Origin: Opitutus sp. GAS368 | Lineage (GTDB): Bacteria; Verrucomicrobiota; Verrucomicrobiia; Opitutales; UBA953 | Length of the DNA stretch: 64,000 bases | Reading direction: 5' to 3' | NCBI GenBank assembly: GCA_945866215.1 | Contig: CAMBGQ010000004.1 | Span: 1 to 64,000, forward strand | Shown here: one piece after another, positions 25,027 through 34,175 of the stretch | Numbering within the stretch: the first letter of the stretch is position 1 | Layout: each line of letters starts with the position of its first letter | Program-made: the position numbers and the translations under genes | Notes under the pieces: model-generated | What the model was told of the DNA's origin: nothing | Seen by the model: the letters and a program-made list of their open reading frames with translations, nothing else | The model's database searches: none

Positions 25027-26907
25027 TTATTTAGATCTGAAAAGGACCATCAGTAGCGAGACATCAGCTGGGTTGACCCCGCTGATTCGGCTGGCTTGGC
25101 CCAGGGTCTTCGGCTGGATGGCATGAAGCTTCTGGCGGGCTTCGATGCGCAAGCCGTAGGACTGAAGGAAATCAAAGCCTTCAGGCACCCTGAAGGTATC
25201 CAGATCGTGTAGTTTGCGGGCGTTCCGGGTTTCGCGCTCTAAGTACCCACGGTATTTGACCCGATACATGACTTCGGCCTGAACTTCAGCGGCCTCAGCT
25301 AAGAATGTAGGTGGCAGGTCTTTGGGAGCTGAATCCCAGTGACGACGGATGACATCGCCGGCAATCCCGCCAGGGATGGCCAGTTTCTCAAGGTATTCGA
25401 TCCAGTGGGCGACTTTTTCGGCTTTGGACTGAATCCGGGACAGGCGGTCGGGCGGCACGAGGCTAAATTCCGCAATTTTGTCCTTTAAGCGAAGCTCAGC
25501 GCTGCCGTGATTGAATAAAAGGCGAAATTCCGCCCGACTGGTAAACATCCGGTATGGCTCTTGGGTTCCTTTGGTCACCAAATCATCGATCAAGACGCCA
25601 ATATAGGCCTCATCGCGGCCAATGACCATGGGCGTCTGGCCTTTGACCTTACAGGCGGCATTGACCCCAGCGACGAGGCCTTGGGCGGCGGCTTCCTCAT
25701 AACCAGAGGTGCCATTGATCTGGCCGGCAAAGAAAAGGCCTTCGACTTTTTTGGACTCCAGGGTGGGGTAGAGCTGGGTCGGGGGAGCGAAATCGTATTC
25801 CACGGCATAGGCCGGGCGCAGCATGACGGCTTTCTCTAGGCCCGGGACGGAGGCCAGCATCTGGAGCTGGACCGTAAAGGGCAGGGAGGTCGAAAGTCCG
25901 TTGATATACCATTCATCCGTATTTCGTCCCTCCGGCTCGAGGTAGAGCTTATGGCTATCCTTATCCGAGAACTTCACGAACTTATCCTCGATGGAGGGGC
26001 AGTAGCGCGGGCCGACCCCGGTGATCTCGCCACCAAAGAGAGGCGAGAGGTGGAGGTTCTCCTGGACAATCTTGCCGGTGGCACTGGTCGCCTCGGTCAT
26101 CCAGCAGGAGACCTGGTCGGTGCCGGGGGTCCATCCTGGCAGACGTTCGCCGGCTTGTTCCACGTGGAACAAATCGACCTGCCGGCGGGTGTCGTGGAAG
26201 GCAAAAAGGGTGGGGGAGGCGTCGCCCGGCTGCTCCTCGCATTTACTAAAATCGATGGACGAACCCAGGATGCGCGGAGGCGTACCTGTCTTGAGTCTTT
26301 GCAGTTCAATACCAGCCTCTAAAAAACTGGCTGACAACGACTTAGAACTAAAATCACCCAGCCGCCCGCCCTCGGTTTTATTCGCCCCGATGTGCATCAG
26401 GCCGCGTAAGAAAGTGCCGGTGGTGACGACTACGGTCTTAGCATGGAAATCGAGATCGAGGTTAGTCTGGACCCCGACCACGGCGCCGTTTTTGTAGATG
26501 AGCCCGGTGACTTGGGATTGGAAGATGGTGAGGCCCTCCTGCAGTTCGCAGAGGTGCTTCATCCGGAACTGGTAGGCTTTCTTATCACACTGGGCGCGGG
26601 GGGCCTGAACGGCGGGCCCCTTGGAAGAGTTGAGGAGGCGGAACTGGATGCCGGTGACATCGGCGGTGAGGCCCATCTCGCCCCCCAGGGCGTCGATCTC
26701 CCGAACGATATGCCCCTTGGCTTGGCCCCCGATGGCGGGGTTGCAGCTCATCTGGGCGATGGTGTCCACGTTGCCCGTCAGGAGCAGGACGTCGACCCCC
26801 ATGCGGGCAGCCGCCAGGGCGGCTTCCACGCCGGCATGCCCAGCCCCGCAGACGATGACGTCATAGGGGCGGTCGGGCCCGAGGCGGATTTGTTTGTGAG
26901 GTCGCAT
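25027..26907 (-). CDS. mnmG: tRNA uridine-5-carboxymethylaminomethyl(34) synthesis enzyme
   Basis: FAD-dependent partner of MnmE that modifies U34 of certain tRNAs. The dinucleotide-binding motif is [23 protein letters not shown] near residue 16. [24 protein letters not shown] and [11 protein letters not shown] are family signatures, as is the C-terminal MVLFRS. The length is 626 aa from the ATG at 26907, which has a good GAGGGAG ribosome-binding site. An in-frame GTG at 26934 would overlap the mnmE stop. The coding sequence contains a perfect parS palindrome that encodes LFHVEQ. mnmE is directly upstream. Confidence 0.95.
   Translation of the reverse strand: MRPHKQIRLGPDRPYDVIVCGAGHAGVEAALAAARMGVDVLLLTGNVDTIAQMSCNPAIGGQAKGHIVREIDALGGEMGLTADVTGIQFRLLNSSKGPAVQAPRAQCDKKAYQFRMKHLCELQEGLTIFQSQVTGLIYKNGAVVGVQTNLDLDFHAKTVVVTTGTFLRGLMHIGANKTEGGRLGDFSSKSLSASFLEAGIELQRLKTGTPPRILGSSIDFSKCEEQPGDASPTLFAFHDTRRQVDLFHVEQAGERLPGWTPGTDQVSCWMTEATSATGKIVQENLHLSPLFGGEITGVGPRYCPSIEDKFVKFSDKDSHKLYLEPEGRNTDEWYINGLSTSLPFTVQLQMLASVPGLEKAVMLRPAYAVEYDFAPPTQLYPTLESKKVEGLFFAGQINGTSGYEEAAAQGLVAGVNAACKVKGQTPMVIGRDEAYIGVLIDDLVTKGTQEPYRMFTSRAEFRLLFNHGSAELRLKDKIAEFSLVPPDRLSRIQSKAEKVAHWIEYLEKLAIPGGIAGDVIRRHWDSAPKDLPPTFLAEAAEVQAEVMYRVKYRGYLERETRNARKLHDLDTFRVPEGFDFLQSYGLRIEARQKLHAIQPKTLGQASRISGVNPADVSLLMVLFRSK
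26155..26172. promoter_or_regulatory. parS: second parS site, inside mnmG
   Basis: The core TGTTCCACGTGGAACA at 26156-26171 is identical to the one in the downstream gap and is extended by one base pair each side into a perfect 18-bp palindrome. It lies in the mnmG reading frame as codons for LFHVEQ. Two identical copies 1.2 kb apart make chance very unlikely. Confidence 0.9.
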
Positions 26908-26930
26908 AGGCGCTCCCTCACCGGAGGGAA

Positions 26931-28289
26931 TCACTTCCCTATGCAGAAGGAAGCGAAGAGCTTGTCCAGCATCCGCTCATTATCAATACGTCCGACGATC
27001 TCCCCCAGGGCATCCAAGGCGACCCGGCCTTGGGCGGCCGCGAGTTCGGTCTGGATGGGGGCCTTGAGATGGCCAGCCGCTTCAGAAAGGGCGGCCGCCG
27101 CCCGGGCCAGGGCTTCGGCATGCCGGACGCTGACCACGAGGTCTTCGGCCCCGGGGGCAATTTCCTTGGCGATGAGGAAGTCGCCGAGCTTGGCGCGGAG
27201 GACCTCGGCGTCACGCCCGTCCAAGAGGCAGGCGGAAAGCTTCGCGATGTGCGGAAGGAACTCTTTCTGCGCGCGATGTGCGGGCAGGTCCGACTTGTTG
27301 GCGACGATAAGCGTGCGCGCGGGGTCGAGGAGCGCGATCAGGTCCGCGGGCAGGGTAGGGGGCTCGGCCGAAGTGTCGACGACGAGGAGGAGCAGATGGG
27401 CGCCGCGCGCTTGTTCGAGGGAGCGGGCCATCCCGAGGTTTTCGAGGGTCGAGCCGCCGTCGCGTAAGCCGGCGGTGTCAATCGCGGTGACGGCCAGCGG
27501 CAGCCCCGCGACGGGCGCTTCGAGGTAGTCGCGCGTTGTCCCCGCCTCGGGGCTCACAATCGCGCGGTCGGCGCCGGCGAGCGCGTTGAGCAGGCTTGAT
27601 TTACCGGCGTTGGGCGCGCCGACGACGGCCACACGTAAGCCGGTGCGCAGGGCGCCGTCGTGCTTCGCGGTGCGGGCGTAATGGGAAAGTTCTGACGCAA
27701 TTTCAACCAAGCGGGCCGCAGGTCCGAGCGGGTCCTCGGCCGGCAGGTCTTCCTCGGGGAAATCGATGTGGGCCTCGAGTTCAGCGAGGACTTGCAGCGT
27801 GCGGTCGGTCCAGCGGGCCACCTGTCGACCGAGTTCCCCGGCGAGCAGGCGGCGGGCGGAGGCGAGCGCACGCTCAGAGCTGGCGTGAATCAGGTCGGCG
27901 ACGGCCTCGGCCTGCGTGAGATCGATGCGGCCCGCGAGGTAGGAGCGGCGCGTGAACTCGCCGGGTTCGGCGATCCGCCCACCGCGCGCGAGGCAATCCT
28001 CGGTGAGGCGCCGCACGAGCAGCGGATTACCGTGACAGGTGATTTCGAGCGAGTCGTTGCCGGTGAAGGAGCGGCCGGCATGCCAGAGCACGGCGACGAC
28101 TTGGTCGATGGCTTCGCCGTCCTGATTACGCCAGATGCCGAGCGTCGAAGTCTTCTCGGCGAGCGGAGTCTTGCGGGCGAGGGCGGCCGTCGCGATGGCC
28201 GAGGCCAACGGGCCGTCCACGCGCACAATGGCCAAGGCCGAACGGCCCGCAGGGGTCGCGGCGGCGACGATGGTCTCGGGGGGGGACAT
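26931..28289 (-). CDS. mnmE: tRNA modification GTPase
   Basis: Works with MnmG at the tRNA wobble uridine. The N-terminal formyl-THF-binding domain begins [20 protein letters not shown]. The G domain has [14 protein letters not shown] (G1), TTRDYLEA (G2), DTAGLRD (G3) and NKSD (G4). The C-terminus ends CIGK, the conserved catalytic Cys motif. From the ATG at 28289 the length is 452 aa, almost the length of E. coli MnmE, so this start is preferred over in-frame starts at 28349 or farther out. Its stop overlaps a possible GTG start of mnmG. It is divergent from lysA. Confidence 0.93.
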   Translation of the reverse strand: MSPPETIVAAATPAGRSALAIVRVDGPLASAIATAALARKTPLAEKTSTLGIWRNQDGEAIDQVVAVLWHAGRSFTGNDSLEITCHGNPLLVRRLTEDCLARGGRIAEPGEFTRRSYLAGRIDLTQAEAVADLIHASSERALASARRLLAGELGRQVARWTDRTLQVLAELEAHIDFPEEDLPAEDPLGPAARLVEIASELSHYARTAKHDGALRTGLRVAVVGAPNAGKSSLLNALAGADRAIVSPEAGTTRDYLEAPVAGLPLAVTAIDTAGLRDGGSTLENLGMARSLEQARGAHLLLLVVDTSAEPPTLPADLIALLDPARTLIVANKSDLPAHRAQKEFLPHIAKLSACLLDGRDAEVLRAKLGDFLIAKEIAPGAEDLVVSVRHAEALARAAAALSEAAGHLKAPIQTELAAAQGRVALDALGEIVGRIDNERMLDKLFASFCIGK

Positions 28290-28409
28290 GGGATGGCTTG
28301 AGCCGAGGTCATCCCAAGGGGCGAGGGGAGGGGAGGCAAGCGGTGTCATACATCCGTAAAAAGGCTGGAAGGGAGGGGCGGGCACGACACACTCAAAGTT
28401 GATACGCCC

Positions 28410-29666
28410 GTGGAAAATCATCGCTTCCTTCACCCTGAATCGGCCCGCCAAATCGCCGCGGCCCATGGCACCCCTTGCTATGTCTATGATCAAGCGACCC
28501 TCGAGGCTCAGGCTGACGCCATGCTGGCCTTCCCGAATGCCTATGGGCTGACGGTCCGTTTCGCGATGAAGGCCTGTCCGAACGCCGCTATTTTGAAGGT
28601 CTTTGCGAACAAGGGCCTCCATTTAGACGCCAGCTCGGGCTGGGAAGTCCGCCGCGCCATGCTTGCCGGCGTCCCGGCCGACCGCCTCTCCCTTTCTTCC
28701 CAGGAACTCCCCGAGGATTTTCCCTCCCTCCTTAATAAGGGAGTCCAGATCAATGCTTGCTCCCTCCTGCAACTCGAACGGATCGGCAAGGCACTTCCCG
28801 GCCAAGAGGTTGGCTTGCGCTTCAACCCAGGCCGCGGCTCCGGCGGCAACGGCAAGACCAACGTCGGCGGGCCAGACTCCTCTTTCGGTATCTGGCACGA
28901 GTGGGCGGATCAGGCTCAGGCCATCGTGAAGCAGTATGGCCTCAAGGTTGTCCGCATCCACACCCACATCGGCTCCGGTAGCGATCCGGTCGTCTGGCAG
29001 GAAGTCTCCACGGCGAGCCTCGCGCTCGTCAGCCGCTTCCCCACCGTGCACACCCTCAACCTCGGCGGCGGCTACAAGGTCGCCCGCATCGCGACGGAGA
29101 AGGGCACCGACCCTCAGGTCGTCGGCGCGCCCGTTAAGGTCGCCTTCGAGAAGTTCGCCCAAGCGGACGGACGAAAACTCCGCCTTGAGATTGAGCCCGG
29201 TACGTTCCTCGTTGCCAACGCCGGCGCCGTCCTTTCCCGCGTCCAAGATATCGTCTCCACCGACGCGCGTGCATTCCTCAAGCTCGACACCGGTATGACC
29301 GAGATTCTGCGGCCATCTCTCTACGGCTCGCAGCACCCGGTGCATCTTTACCCAGCGAAGACCACGGGCGCCTCGCGCGATTACGTTATCGTCGGACACT
29401 GTTGTGAATCGGGAGACTTAATCAGCTGCGCGCCGGGCGAACCCGAGACCCTCGCCACCCGCGCGTTGCCTGAAGCGGCCGCTGGCGACCTCTGCGTCAT
29501 CGGTGGAGCGGGTGCGTATTGCGCGGGGATGAGCACGAAGAATTACAATTCCTTCCCGGAGGCGCCGGAAGTCCTCCTGCGACGCGACGGCACTTTTACG
29601 CTGATTCGCCGCCGCCAGTCGCTCGAGCAGATCCTCCAGAACGAACAGCCGGCCGAAGGCCTCTGA
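28410..29666 (+). CDS. lysA: diaminopimelate decarboxylase
   Basis: PLP enzyme making lysine from meso-diaminopimelate. It has a GTG start ([14 protein letters not shown]). The PLP lysine lies in [23 protein letters not shown] and NLGGGYKV bind the cofactor phosphate. HCCESGDLI and [22 protein letters not shown] are the usual C-terminal substrate motifs. The length is 418 aa. The next gene begins two bases after its stop, so the two are coupled. Related carboxynorspermidine decarboxylases exist, but the CESGD motif and the length favour LysA. Confidence 0.9.
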   Translation: MENHRFLHPESARQIAAAHGTPCYVYDQATLEAQADAMLAFPNAYGLTVRFAMKACPNAAILKVFANKGLHLDASSGWEVRRAMLAGVPADRLSLSSQELPEDFPSLLNKGVQINACSLLQLERIGKALPGQEVGLRFNPGRGSGGNGKTNVGGPDSSFGIWHEWADQAQAIVKQYGLKVVRIHTHIGSGSDPVVWQEVSTASLALVSRFPTVHTLNLGGGYKVARIATEKGTDPQVVGAPVKVAFEKFAQADGRKLRLEIEPGTFLVANAGAVLSRVQDIVSTDARAFLKLDTGMTEILRPSLYGSQHPVHLYPAKTTGASRDYVIVGHCCESGDLISCAPGEPETLATRALPEAAAGDLCVIGGAGAYCAGMSTKNYNSFPEAPEVLLRRDGTFTLIRRRQSLEQILQNEQPAEGL

Positions 29667-29668
29667 TC

Positions 29669-31171
29669 GTGCCACTCTTTTCGCCAGCGCTGGGCGCCAC
29701 GGTGCCAGACTCTCCGCATGCGACGGTCGTCTGCCTGCCGACGCTCGCCGACGTGATCGCCTACGAGCGCAAAGACCCGCGCGTCTGGTCGCTCATCCGC
29801 GCCGGCTACCCGCGCTTCGTCCGCAACGAGCTCGTCACTTTGGCGGCGGAGGAGCTCCTTCGCCGTTGCGGCATATCGCCGGATTGGCCGGAGGCGCTGC
29901 CGCCGGGCTTCCCCAGCCCGCCCTGGGCGATGTTCCCCCTCGCCCGGATGGATATCGCGGAGCGGCTCGCCGCCCAGGCCGGGGCGCGCATACTCACCTA
30001 CGGCATCGATCCGGGATTCACCCTCATCGTGGTCGAATCAGGCGACGCCGCGACCCGTCTCGCCAAGCTCGTCCAGCACACCGGCACGCTCATCTCGTCG
30101 CGCCAGGCGGAAGCCTGCCTAGCGGACGCGCCTACCGCACCGGACACGGGATCTCCCGCCGTGCGCGCCGCGCTCGCGCCTTATTTCCACGGCGTGGCGC
30201 CAGACGACCTGCTTCTCTGCTCCTCGGGGATGAACGCCGTCGACGCCGCGCTGCATGCCGTCGACTCCGTGCAGGCGCCCGCCGGACGGCGCGTCTGGAT
30301 TCAGCTCGGCTGGCTCTACGTCGACTCCATCCGGCTGCTGGAGAAGAACCCCGGCGTCGAACGCCGGTTCGTGCACGACGTCACCGACCTCGCCGCGGTC
30401 GAACGCCATCTCGCCGCGGGCGACGTCGCCGGCGTGCTCACCGAGGCCCCCAACAACCCCCAGCTCCAGACCGCCGACCTCGAGGCCTTGCGCGCGCTGT
30501 GCGACCGTCACGGCGCCCTGCTCGTGGTCGACTCCAGCTCGGCCGGCGTCGCCGCAACTGACACGCTGCCGTTCGCCGACCTAGTCGCGTGTAGCCTCAC
30601 CAAGTACGCCGCCGCCGCGGGCGACGTCATGGCGGGCGTGCTCGCCGTCAATCCCGCCCGCCCGCATGCCGCTGCCCTCTTGGCGGCCGCCCGCGCGCGC
30701 CACGTCCCCTTGCACGCGCTCGACGCCGCCGCGTTGGCTCCGCAGGTCGTGCAGGTCGCGCAGATCACCGCGAAGCTTTCCGCCAACGCGGCCGAACTGG
30801 CGCGTCGCCTCGAGGCGCATCCGTCGGTGATCCGCGTGCGCACCGCGCTGACTGGGCCGACCGCCGATCACTATCGTCGCATCATGCGGCCTGGCGCGGG
30901 TGCCGGCTCACTGCTCACCGTCGAACTCCGCGAAGGGCTGATGGAGCGCACCTACGACCGCCTCGGCCTGATCAAGGGGCCGAGCTTCGGGCTGGCCTTC
31001 ACCGTGGTCGCTCCCTTCATGTGGCTCGCGCATTTTGAAGAAGTCACGAACGAGCAGGGCAGGGCGCGGATTCGCGACGCGGGCCTCGACCCCGATCTGC
31101 TGCGCATCTCCGCCGGTCTCGAACCGGTGGAAGAAATCTGGGCCGCGTTCGCCCACGCCCTCGACAAATAA
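29669..31171 (+). CDS. fungal Str2-type cystathionine gamma-synthase-like PLP enzyme
   Basis: 500 aa from a GTG two bases after lysA. The C-terminal two-thirds is a Cys/Met-metabolism PLP fold: LLLCSSGMNAVDAALHAVDS (cofactor loop), VLTEAPNNPQLQ, LLVVDSSSAG, and the Schiff-base Lys in VACSLTKYAAAAGDVMAG. The first 110-140 residues are an extension with PHATVVCLPTLADVIAYE, then AGYPRF. This strongly recalls the N-terminal part of yeast Str2 and other fungal cystathionine gamma-synthases rather than E. coli MetB. It would join cysteine to an activated homoserine in methionine synthesis. An upstream ATG at 29519 lies inside lysA and is rejected. Confidence 0.75.
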   Translation: MPLFSPALGATVPDSPHATVVCLPTLADVIAYERKDPRVWSLIRAGYPRFVRNELVTLAAEELLRRCGISPDWPEALPPGFPSPPWAMFPLARMDIAERLAAQAGARILTYGIDPGFTLIVVESGDAATRLAKLVQHTGTLISSRQAEACLADAPTAPDTGSPAVRAALAPYFHGVAPDDLLLCSSGMNAVDAALHAVDSVQAPAGRRVWIQLGWLYVDSIRLLEKNPGVERRFVHDVTDLAAVERHLAAGDVAGVLTEAPNNPQLQTADLEALRALCDRHGALLVVDSSSAGVAATDTLPFADLVACSLTKYAAAAGDVMAGVLAVNPARPHAAALLAAARARHVPLHALDAAALAPQVVQVAQITAKLSANAAELARRLEAHPSVIRVRTALTGPTADHYRRIMRPGAGAGSLLTVELREGLMERTYDRLGLIKGPSFGLAFTVVAPFMWLAHFEEVTNEQGRARIRDAGLDPDLLRISAGLEPVEEIWAAFAHALDK

Positions 31172-31194
31172 AAAGACCCGCCTTGCGGCGGGTC
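31168..31194 (-). terminator. intrinsic terminator for the minus-strand secreted-protein gene
   Basis: The stem GACCCGCC / GGCGGGTC (31175-31194) with a TTGC loop is preceded on the plus strand by an A-run, which becomes a U-run on the minus-strand transcript. It lies just after the stop of the minus-strand gene at 31203 and touches the end of the convergent PLP-enzyme gene. Confidence 0.82.
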
Positions 31195-31202
31195 CGGAGG
31201 AT

Positions 31203-31667
31203 TCAGTTGGTGGGCGGCAGGGGATTGGCCGGTTCATCATCGGCCTCATCTTCGTCGTCGACTTGGGCGACCACTTTCTTTGCGTCAGCCTTCTTGGCCG
31301 CCCGCGCTTTGAGCATCCGCTCGCGGAAGGCCGCCCGCTCCTTCTCTTGGATGGCCGGCGCTCCTTCGTCGACCTTGGCGAGCGCCTCGTCAAAAGCCTT
31401 TCGGTAGGCCGCTTCCGAGTCGAGGGAGCGCTTCCGCGCCATCTTATACTCGGCGTAGGCTTTGGTGGCCTGGGTGCGGTCGGCCTTGGCTTGCTGTTCG
31501 GCCGTGTCGACTTCCGGCAGGGCGTTCGCCGCCTTGCGGGCGGCGACAAGCCGGGCGCGATCCGGATCGCTGGTCAGGCCTTCCTCCTTGACGGGGGCGG
31601 CGGCGAGCTGGGTGTGGAGACCGACGACAAGAAGCGCGGCGGTCAGGGTGGATTTGATGGTTATCAT
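31203..31667 (-). CDS. secreted helical protein, unknown
   Basis: 154 aa from the ATG at 31667. A signal peptide (MITIKSTLTAALLVVGLHTQ, cut near AAA) is followed by a highly charged Ala/Lys/Glu-rich region of about 100 residues that looks fully helical, and an acidic tail DDEDEADDEPANP. No catalytic motif is visible. It has its own promoter region divergent from the next secreted protein, and its own terminator. I do not recognise the family. Confidence 0.6.
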   Translation of the reverse strand: MITIKSTLTAALLVVGLHTQLAAAPVKEEGLTSDPDRARLVAARKAANALPEVDTAEQQAKADRTQATKAYAEYKMARKRSLDSEAAYRKAFDEALAKVDEGAPAIQEKERAAFRERMLKARAAKKADAKKVVAQVDDEDEADDEPANPLPPTN

Positions 31668-31744
31668 GGTGTTGGGTGGGAACGGGCTTGATGAAAGAGT
31701 GTCCCAACAGGACAATTCAAGTCCTTCGCCCTGAGGTTCACCCC

Positions 31745-32899
31745 ATGAGTTTAACCCCCCGCCTCCTCCTGGGAGCTCTGCTTTTTCTCCCGCTCGCCTT
31801 GGTGGCGCAGGGCAAGAAAGGTCCGCTCCAGCCCTCGGAAATGCCCCGACTGCCCGAGGTGTCGACCATGCCTGGCGCGTTTCCGCAGGTCGTGGGCACG
31901 CAGGCGTTCGGACCGGCTTACAAATTCACCGCGGATGCCGCGGTCCTCGAGGCGGCCAAAGGTATCAGCGCGATGGGCTCACGCCTTCTCAAGATTAATG
32001 CGGTCTCCGGCCAGCAGCTCACGCCGTACATCAAGATGCCCTTCACGCATTACGTGCTGTGGTATCGTTCCACCAACGAGTGGACCAAGGGCTTCACGCC
32101 CGAGCTCCGGCGCCAGGAATACAACGCGCTCTACCATCTCACCAAGGATCTGCTCACGCGCCACGACACGACCGGCAAGACCTTCTTCCTCGGCCACTGG
32201 GAGGGCGATTGGTATCTCCTGCCCGACAAGGACGTGAAAAAGGACGCCTCACCGGCGCTCATTGCCGCGATGATCGAATGGCTCAACATCCGCCAGAAGG
32301 CCGTCGACGACGCCCGCGCCGAGGTGCCCTATTCCAGCTGCCGCGTCTTCACCTACGCCGAAGTCAACCGGGTCCGGGATGCCATGCAGGAGGGGCGTCA
32401 GCGCATGGTGAACGCCGTGCTGCCCAAGCTGAAGGTCGATTTCGTCTCTTACTCCGCCTACGATTGCCAGTTGCTGCCAGCCGAAGAAATTCGGGCCACG
32501 CTGGATTACGTCAACGCGCAGTTGCCCGCCAAGCCCGGGCTGCCGGCGAAGCGCGTGTTCATCGGCGAGTGCGGCCTGTCTTGGAAGGCTTGCGGCGGCG
32601 ATGGCGCGAAACACGAGCAGCGTAACCGCGAGATCCTCGCGAAGCTCCTCACGTGGAAGCCGGCGATGGTGCTATTTTGGCAGTATTACAATAACGAGGT
32701 CGTCGACGGCGAGCAGGTCGGCTTCTGGCTCGTCGATCACAAGAACCAGAAGACGCCTTTGCACGCCGCCTTGACCTCACTCTACGCGGCCCAGGAAGGA
32801 GCGGCCCGCGAGATGCACGCGCGCACGCGCCGTCTGCCCGCCTACGAGGAAATGGCCGCCTTCAGCGAGAGCTGGCTCCTCGCCCGCCCGCCGCGCTGA
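31745..32899 (+). CDS. secreted protein, glycoside-hydrolase-like barrel (tentative)
   Basis: 384 aa. A signal peptide (SLTPRLLLGALLFLPLALVA, cut after VAQ) precedes a soluble domain. The motifs FFLGHWEGDWYLLP, DFVSYSAYDCQL, RVFIGECGLSWKACGG and MVLFWQYYNNEV are spaced like strand ends of a clan-A glycoside hydrolase barrel, with Glu in HWEGDW and GECG as candidate acid/base and nucleophile. That function is inference; I do not recognise a named family. The ATG at 31745 is chosen because the signal peptide begins there. Confidence 0.55.
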   Translation: MSLTPRLLLGALLFLPLALVAQGKKGPLQPSEMPRLPEVSTMPGAFPQVVGTQAFGPAYKFTADAAVLEAAKGISAMGSRLLKINAVSGQQLTPYIKMPFTHYVLWYRSTNEWTKGFTPELRRQEYNALYHLTKDLLTRHDTTGKTFFLGHWEGDWYLLPDKDVKKDASPALIAAMIEWLNIRQKAVDDARAEVPYSSCRVFTYAEVNRVRDAMQEGRQRMVNAVLPKLKVDFVSYSAYDCQLLPAEEIRATLDYVNAQLPAKPGLPAKRVFIGECGLSWKACGGDGAKHEQRNREILAKLLTWKPAMVLFWQYYNNEVVDGEQVGFWLVDHKNQKTPLHAALTSLYAAQEGAAREMHARTRRLPAYEEMAAFSESWLLARPPR

Positions 32900-32945
32900 G
32901 CGACTCCACGCTTGAGACCGCCCGTTGCCTGACGACATTCGACCC

Positions 32946-33644
32946 ATGCGCAATAAGCTGCTCATCGAGGCCGTCGGGACTTTCTTCCTCTGTCTGGCGG
33001 CGTTGGTCTCGTCTGGTCCACTGCCCGTCGCCGCCTTGCTGTGCGCTTTAATCTATATGGGCGCACCGGTCTCGCTCGCCCATTATAACCCCGCCGTCTC
33101 GCTGGCCTTCCGCGTGCGTGGCCGCTCGGGCACCCGCGCCCTCTGGTCTTATATCGCAGTGCAGCTGGCGGCAGCCGTCCTCGCGGCGATGGTGGCCGGA
33201 TATCTCCTCGGCCATGACTCGGAACACGCCAAGGCGGCGGTCGATGCTTTGAGCGAATCCGCCTTCGCTGGATTCGGCATCACCGCGGTCATCGAGTTGC
33301 TCTGCACTTTCGCGCTGGTCTTCATTATCCTGATGGTGGGCACCTCGCGCCTCACGGCGGGGAACAGCTATTTCGGCCTGGCCATCGCGGTCGCCGTCCT
33401 TGGCCTGTCGGGAACGTTCGGGGATTTCAACCCGACCATGAATCCGGCCGTCTCGCTCGCGTCCTCGCTGCTGAGCGTCCTCGCCGCGGTCTTCGACGGC
33501 CTGTTGGGCACCAAGGCTTTTGTCGCCGAATCTCTCTTCTTAGCCAAGATCGCCCCGCGCCTCTTGGCGGAGGTCGCGGTCCAGTTCGTCGGGGCGGCCT
33601 TGGCGGCCTGGTTCTTCCGGGTACTCTTCCCCGAAGACCGGTAA
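32946..33644 (+). CDS. aquaporin-family channel lacking the filter arginine
   Basis: 232 aa, six hydrophobic segments and two half-helix loops. The first loop has HYNPAVSLAF and the second FNPTMNPAVSLAS, so both NPA boxes are present. In ordinary aquaporins the second NPA is followed by Arg (NPAR), which forms the selectivity filter; here it is Val. The internal repeat is therefore unusually symmetric (NPAVSLA twice). Transport of water or small neutral solutes is a family inference; the pore could be wider or altered. The start at 32946 is chosen over a codon at 32925. Confidence 0.8.
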   Translation: MRNKLLIEAVGTFFLCLAALVSSGPLPVAALLCALIYMGAPVSLAHYNPAVSLAFRVRGRSGTRALWSYIAVQLAAAVLAAMVAGYLLGHDSEHAKAAVDALSESAFAGFGITAVIELLCTFALVFIILMVGTSRLTAGNSYFGLAIAVAVLGLSGTFGDFNPTMNPAVSLASSLLSVLAAVFDGLLGTKAFVAESLFLAKIAPRLLAEVAVQFVGAALAAWFFRVLFPEDR

Positions 33645-33694
33645 ATTCCGACAGGATGGCTTGAATCGGGTCGGGCTATTATCAAGGTAGAGAT

Positions 33695-34069
33695 ATGAAC
33701 CCGCTCTTCGCTATCCATAAGCATTACGGCTCCCTGCTCCTCCTGCTCCTTCTGATCGTTGTCCTCGTCGCCCTCTTCAAGGGCCCGAACACGAAGCTCC
33801 AGCGCATTGTCGCCGTGCTCGTCGACATCAACCTGGTCATCGGCATCGTCACGCTGTTCTACACCGCCAAGCCGATTTCATTGTTCCACCCGATCTTCGC
33901 TCTCGGCGCCGTCGGGCTTCTGCACGCCTCCGCCAAGAGCGAGGATAAGACCAAGGTCGTCCTTTGCTTCTCCCTGGCGCTCCTCCTGCTGATCGCCGCC
34001 TGGTCGGTCAACGCCTCCTGGGGCCCGCTTTACTTCAAGAGCGCGCTGACGTTTAAGCTCGGCGCTTAA
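33695..34069 (+). CDS. small membrane protein, unknown
   Basis: 124 aa with four hydrophobic stretches: LLLLLLLIVVLVALF, IVAVLVDINLVIGIVTLFY, FHPIFALGAVGLLHA and VVLCFSLALLLLIAAW. The layout resembles SirB- or cytochrome-like small membrane proteins but no family is recognised. It starts 50 bases after the aquaporin gene on the same strand, 106 bases before the exporter permease, and may be part of either transcript. Confidence 0.6.
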   Translation: MNPLFAIHKHYGSLLLLLLLIVVLVALFKGPNTKLQRIVAVLVDINLVIGIVTLFYTAKPISLFHPIFALGAVGLLHASAKSEDKTKVVLCFSLALLLLIAAWSVNASWGPLYFKSALTFKLGA

Positions 34070-34175
34070 GCGGCCGGCCGGCGGCGGACAATCACGTCGG
34101 CCCAGACATCGGCTGGGACGTTTGACTTCCCATTGACCCAAGGCTTGGTGGGTAGACACTTCCGGGAAACGTCAG

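Noticed and set aside
28290-28622. N-terminal extension of mnmE
   Set aside because: Starting at 28289 gives the normal MnmE length; the extension overlaps the lysA start on the other strand and shows no conserved motif.
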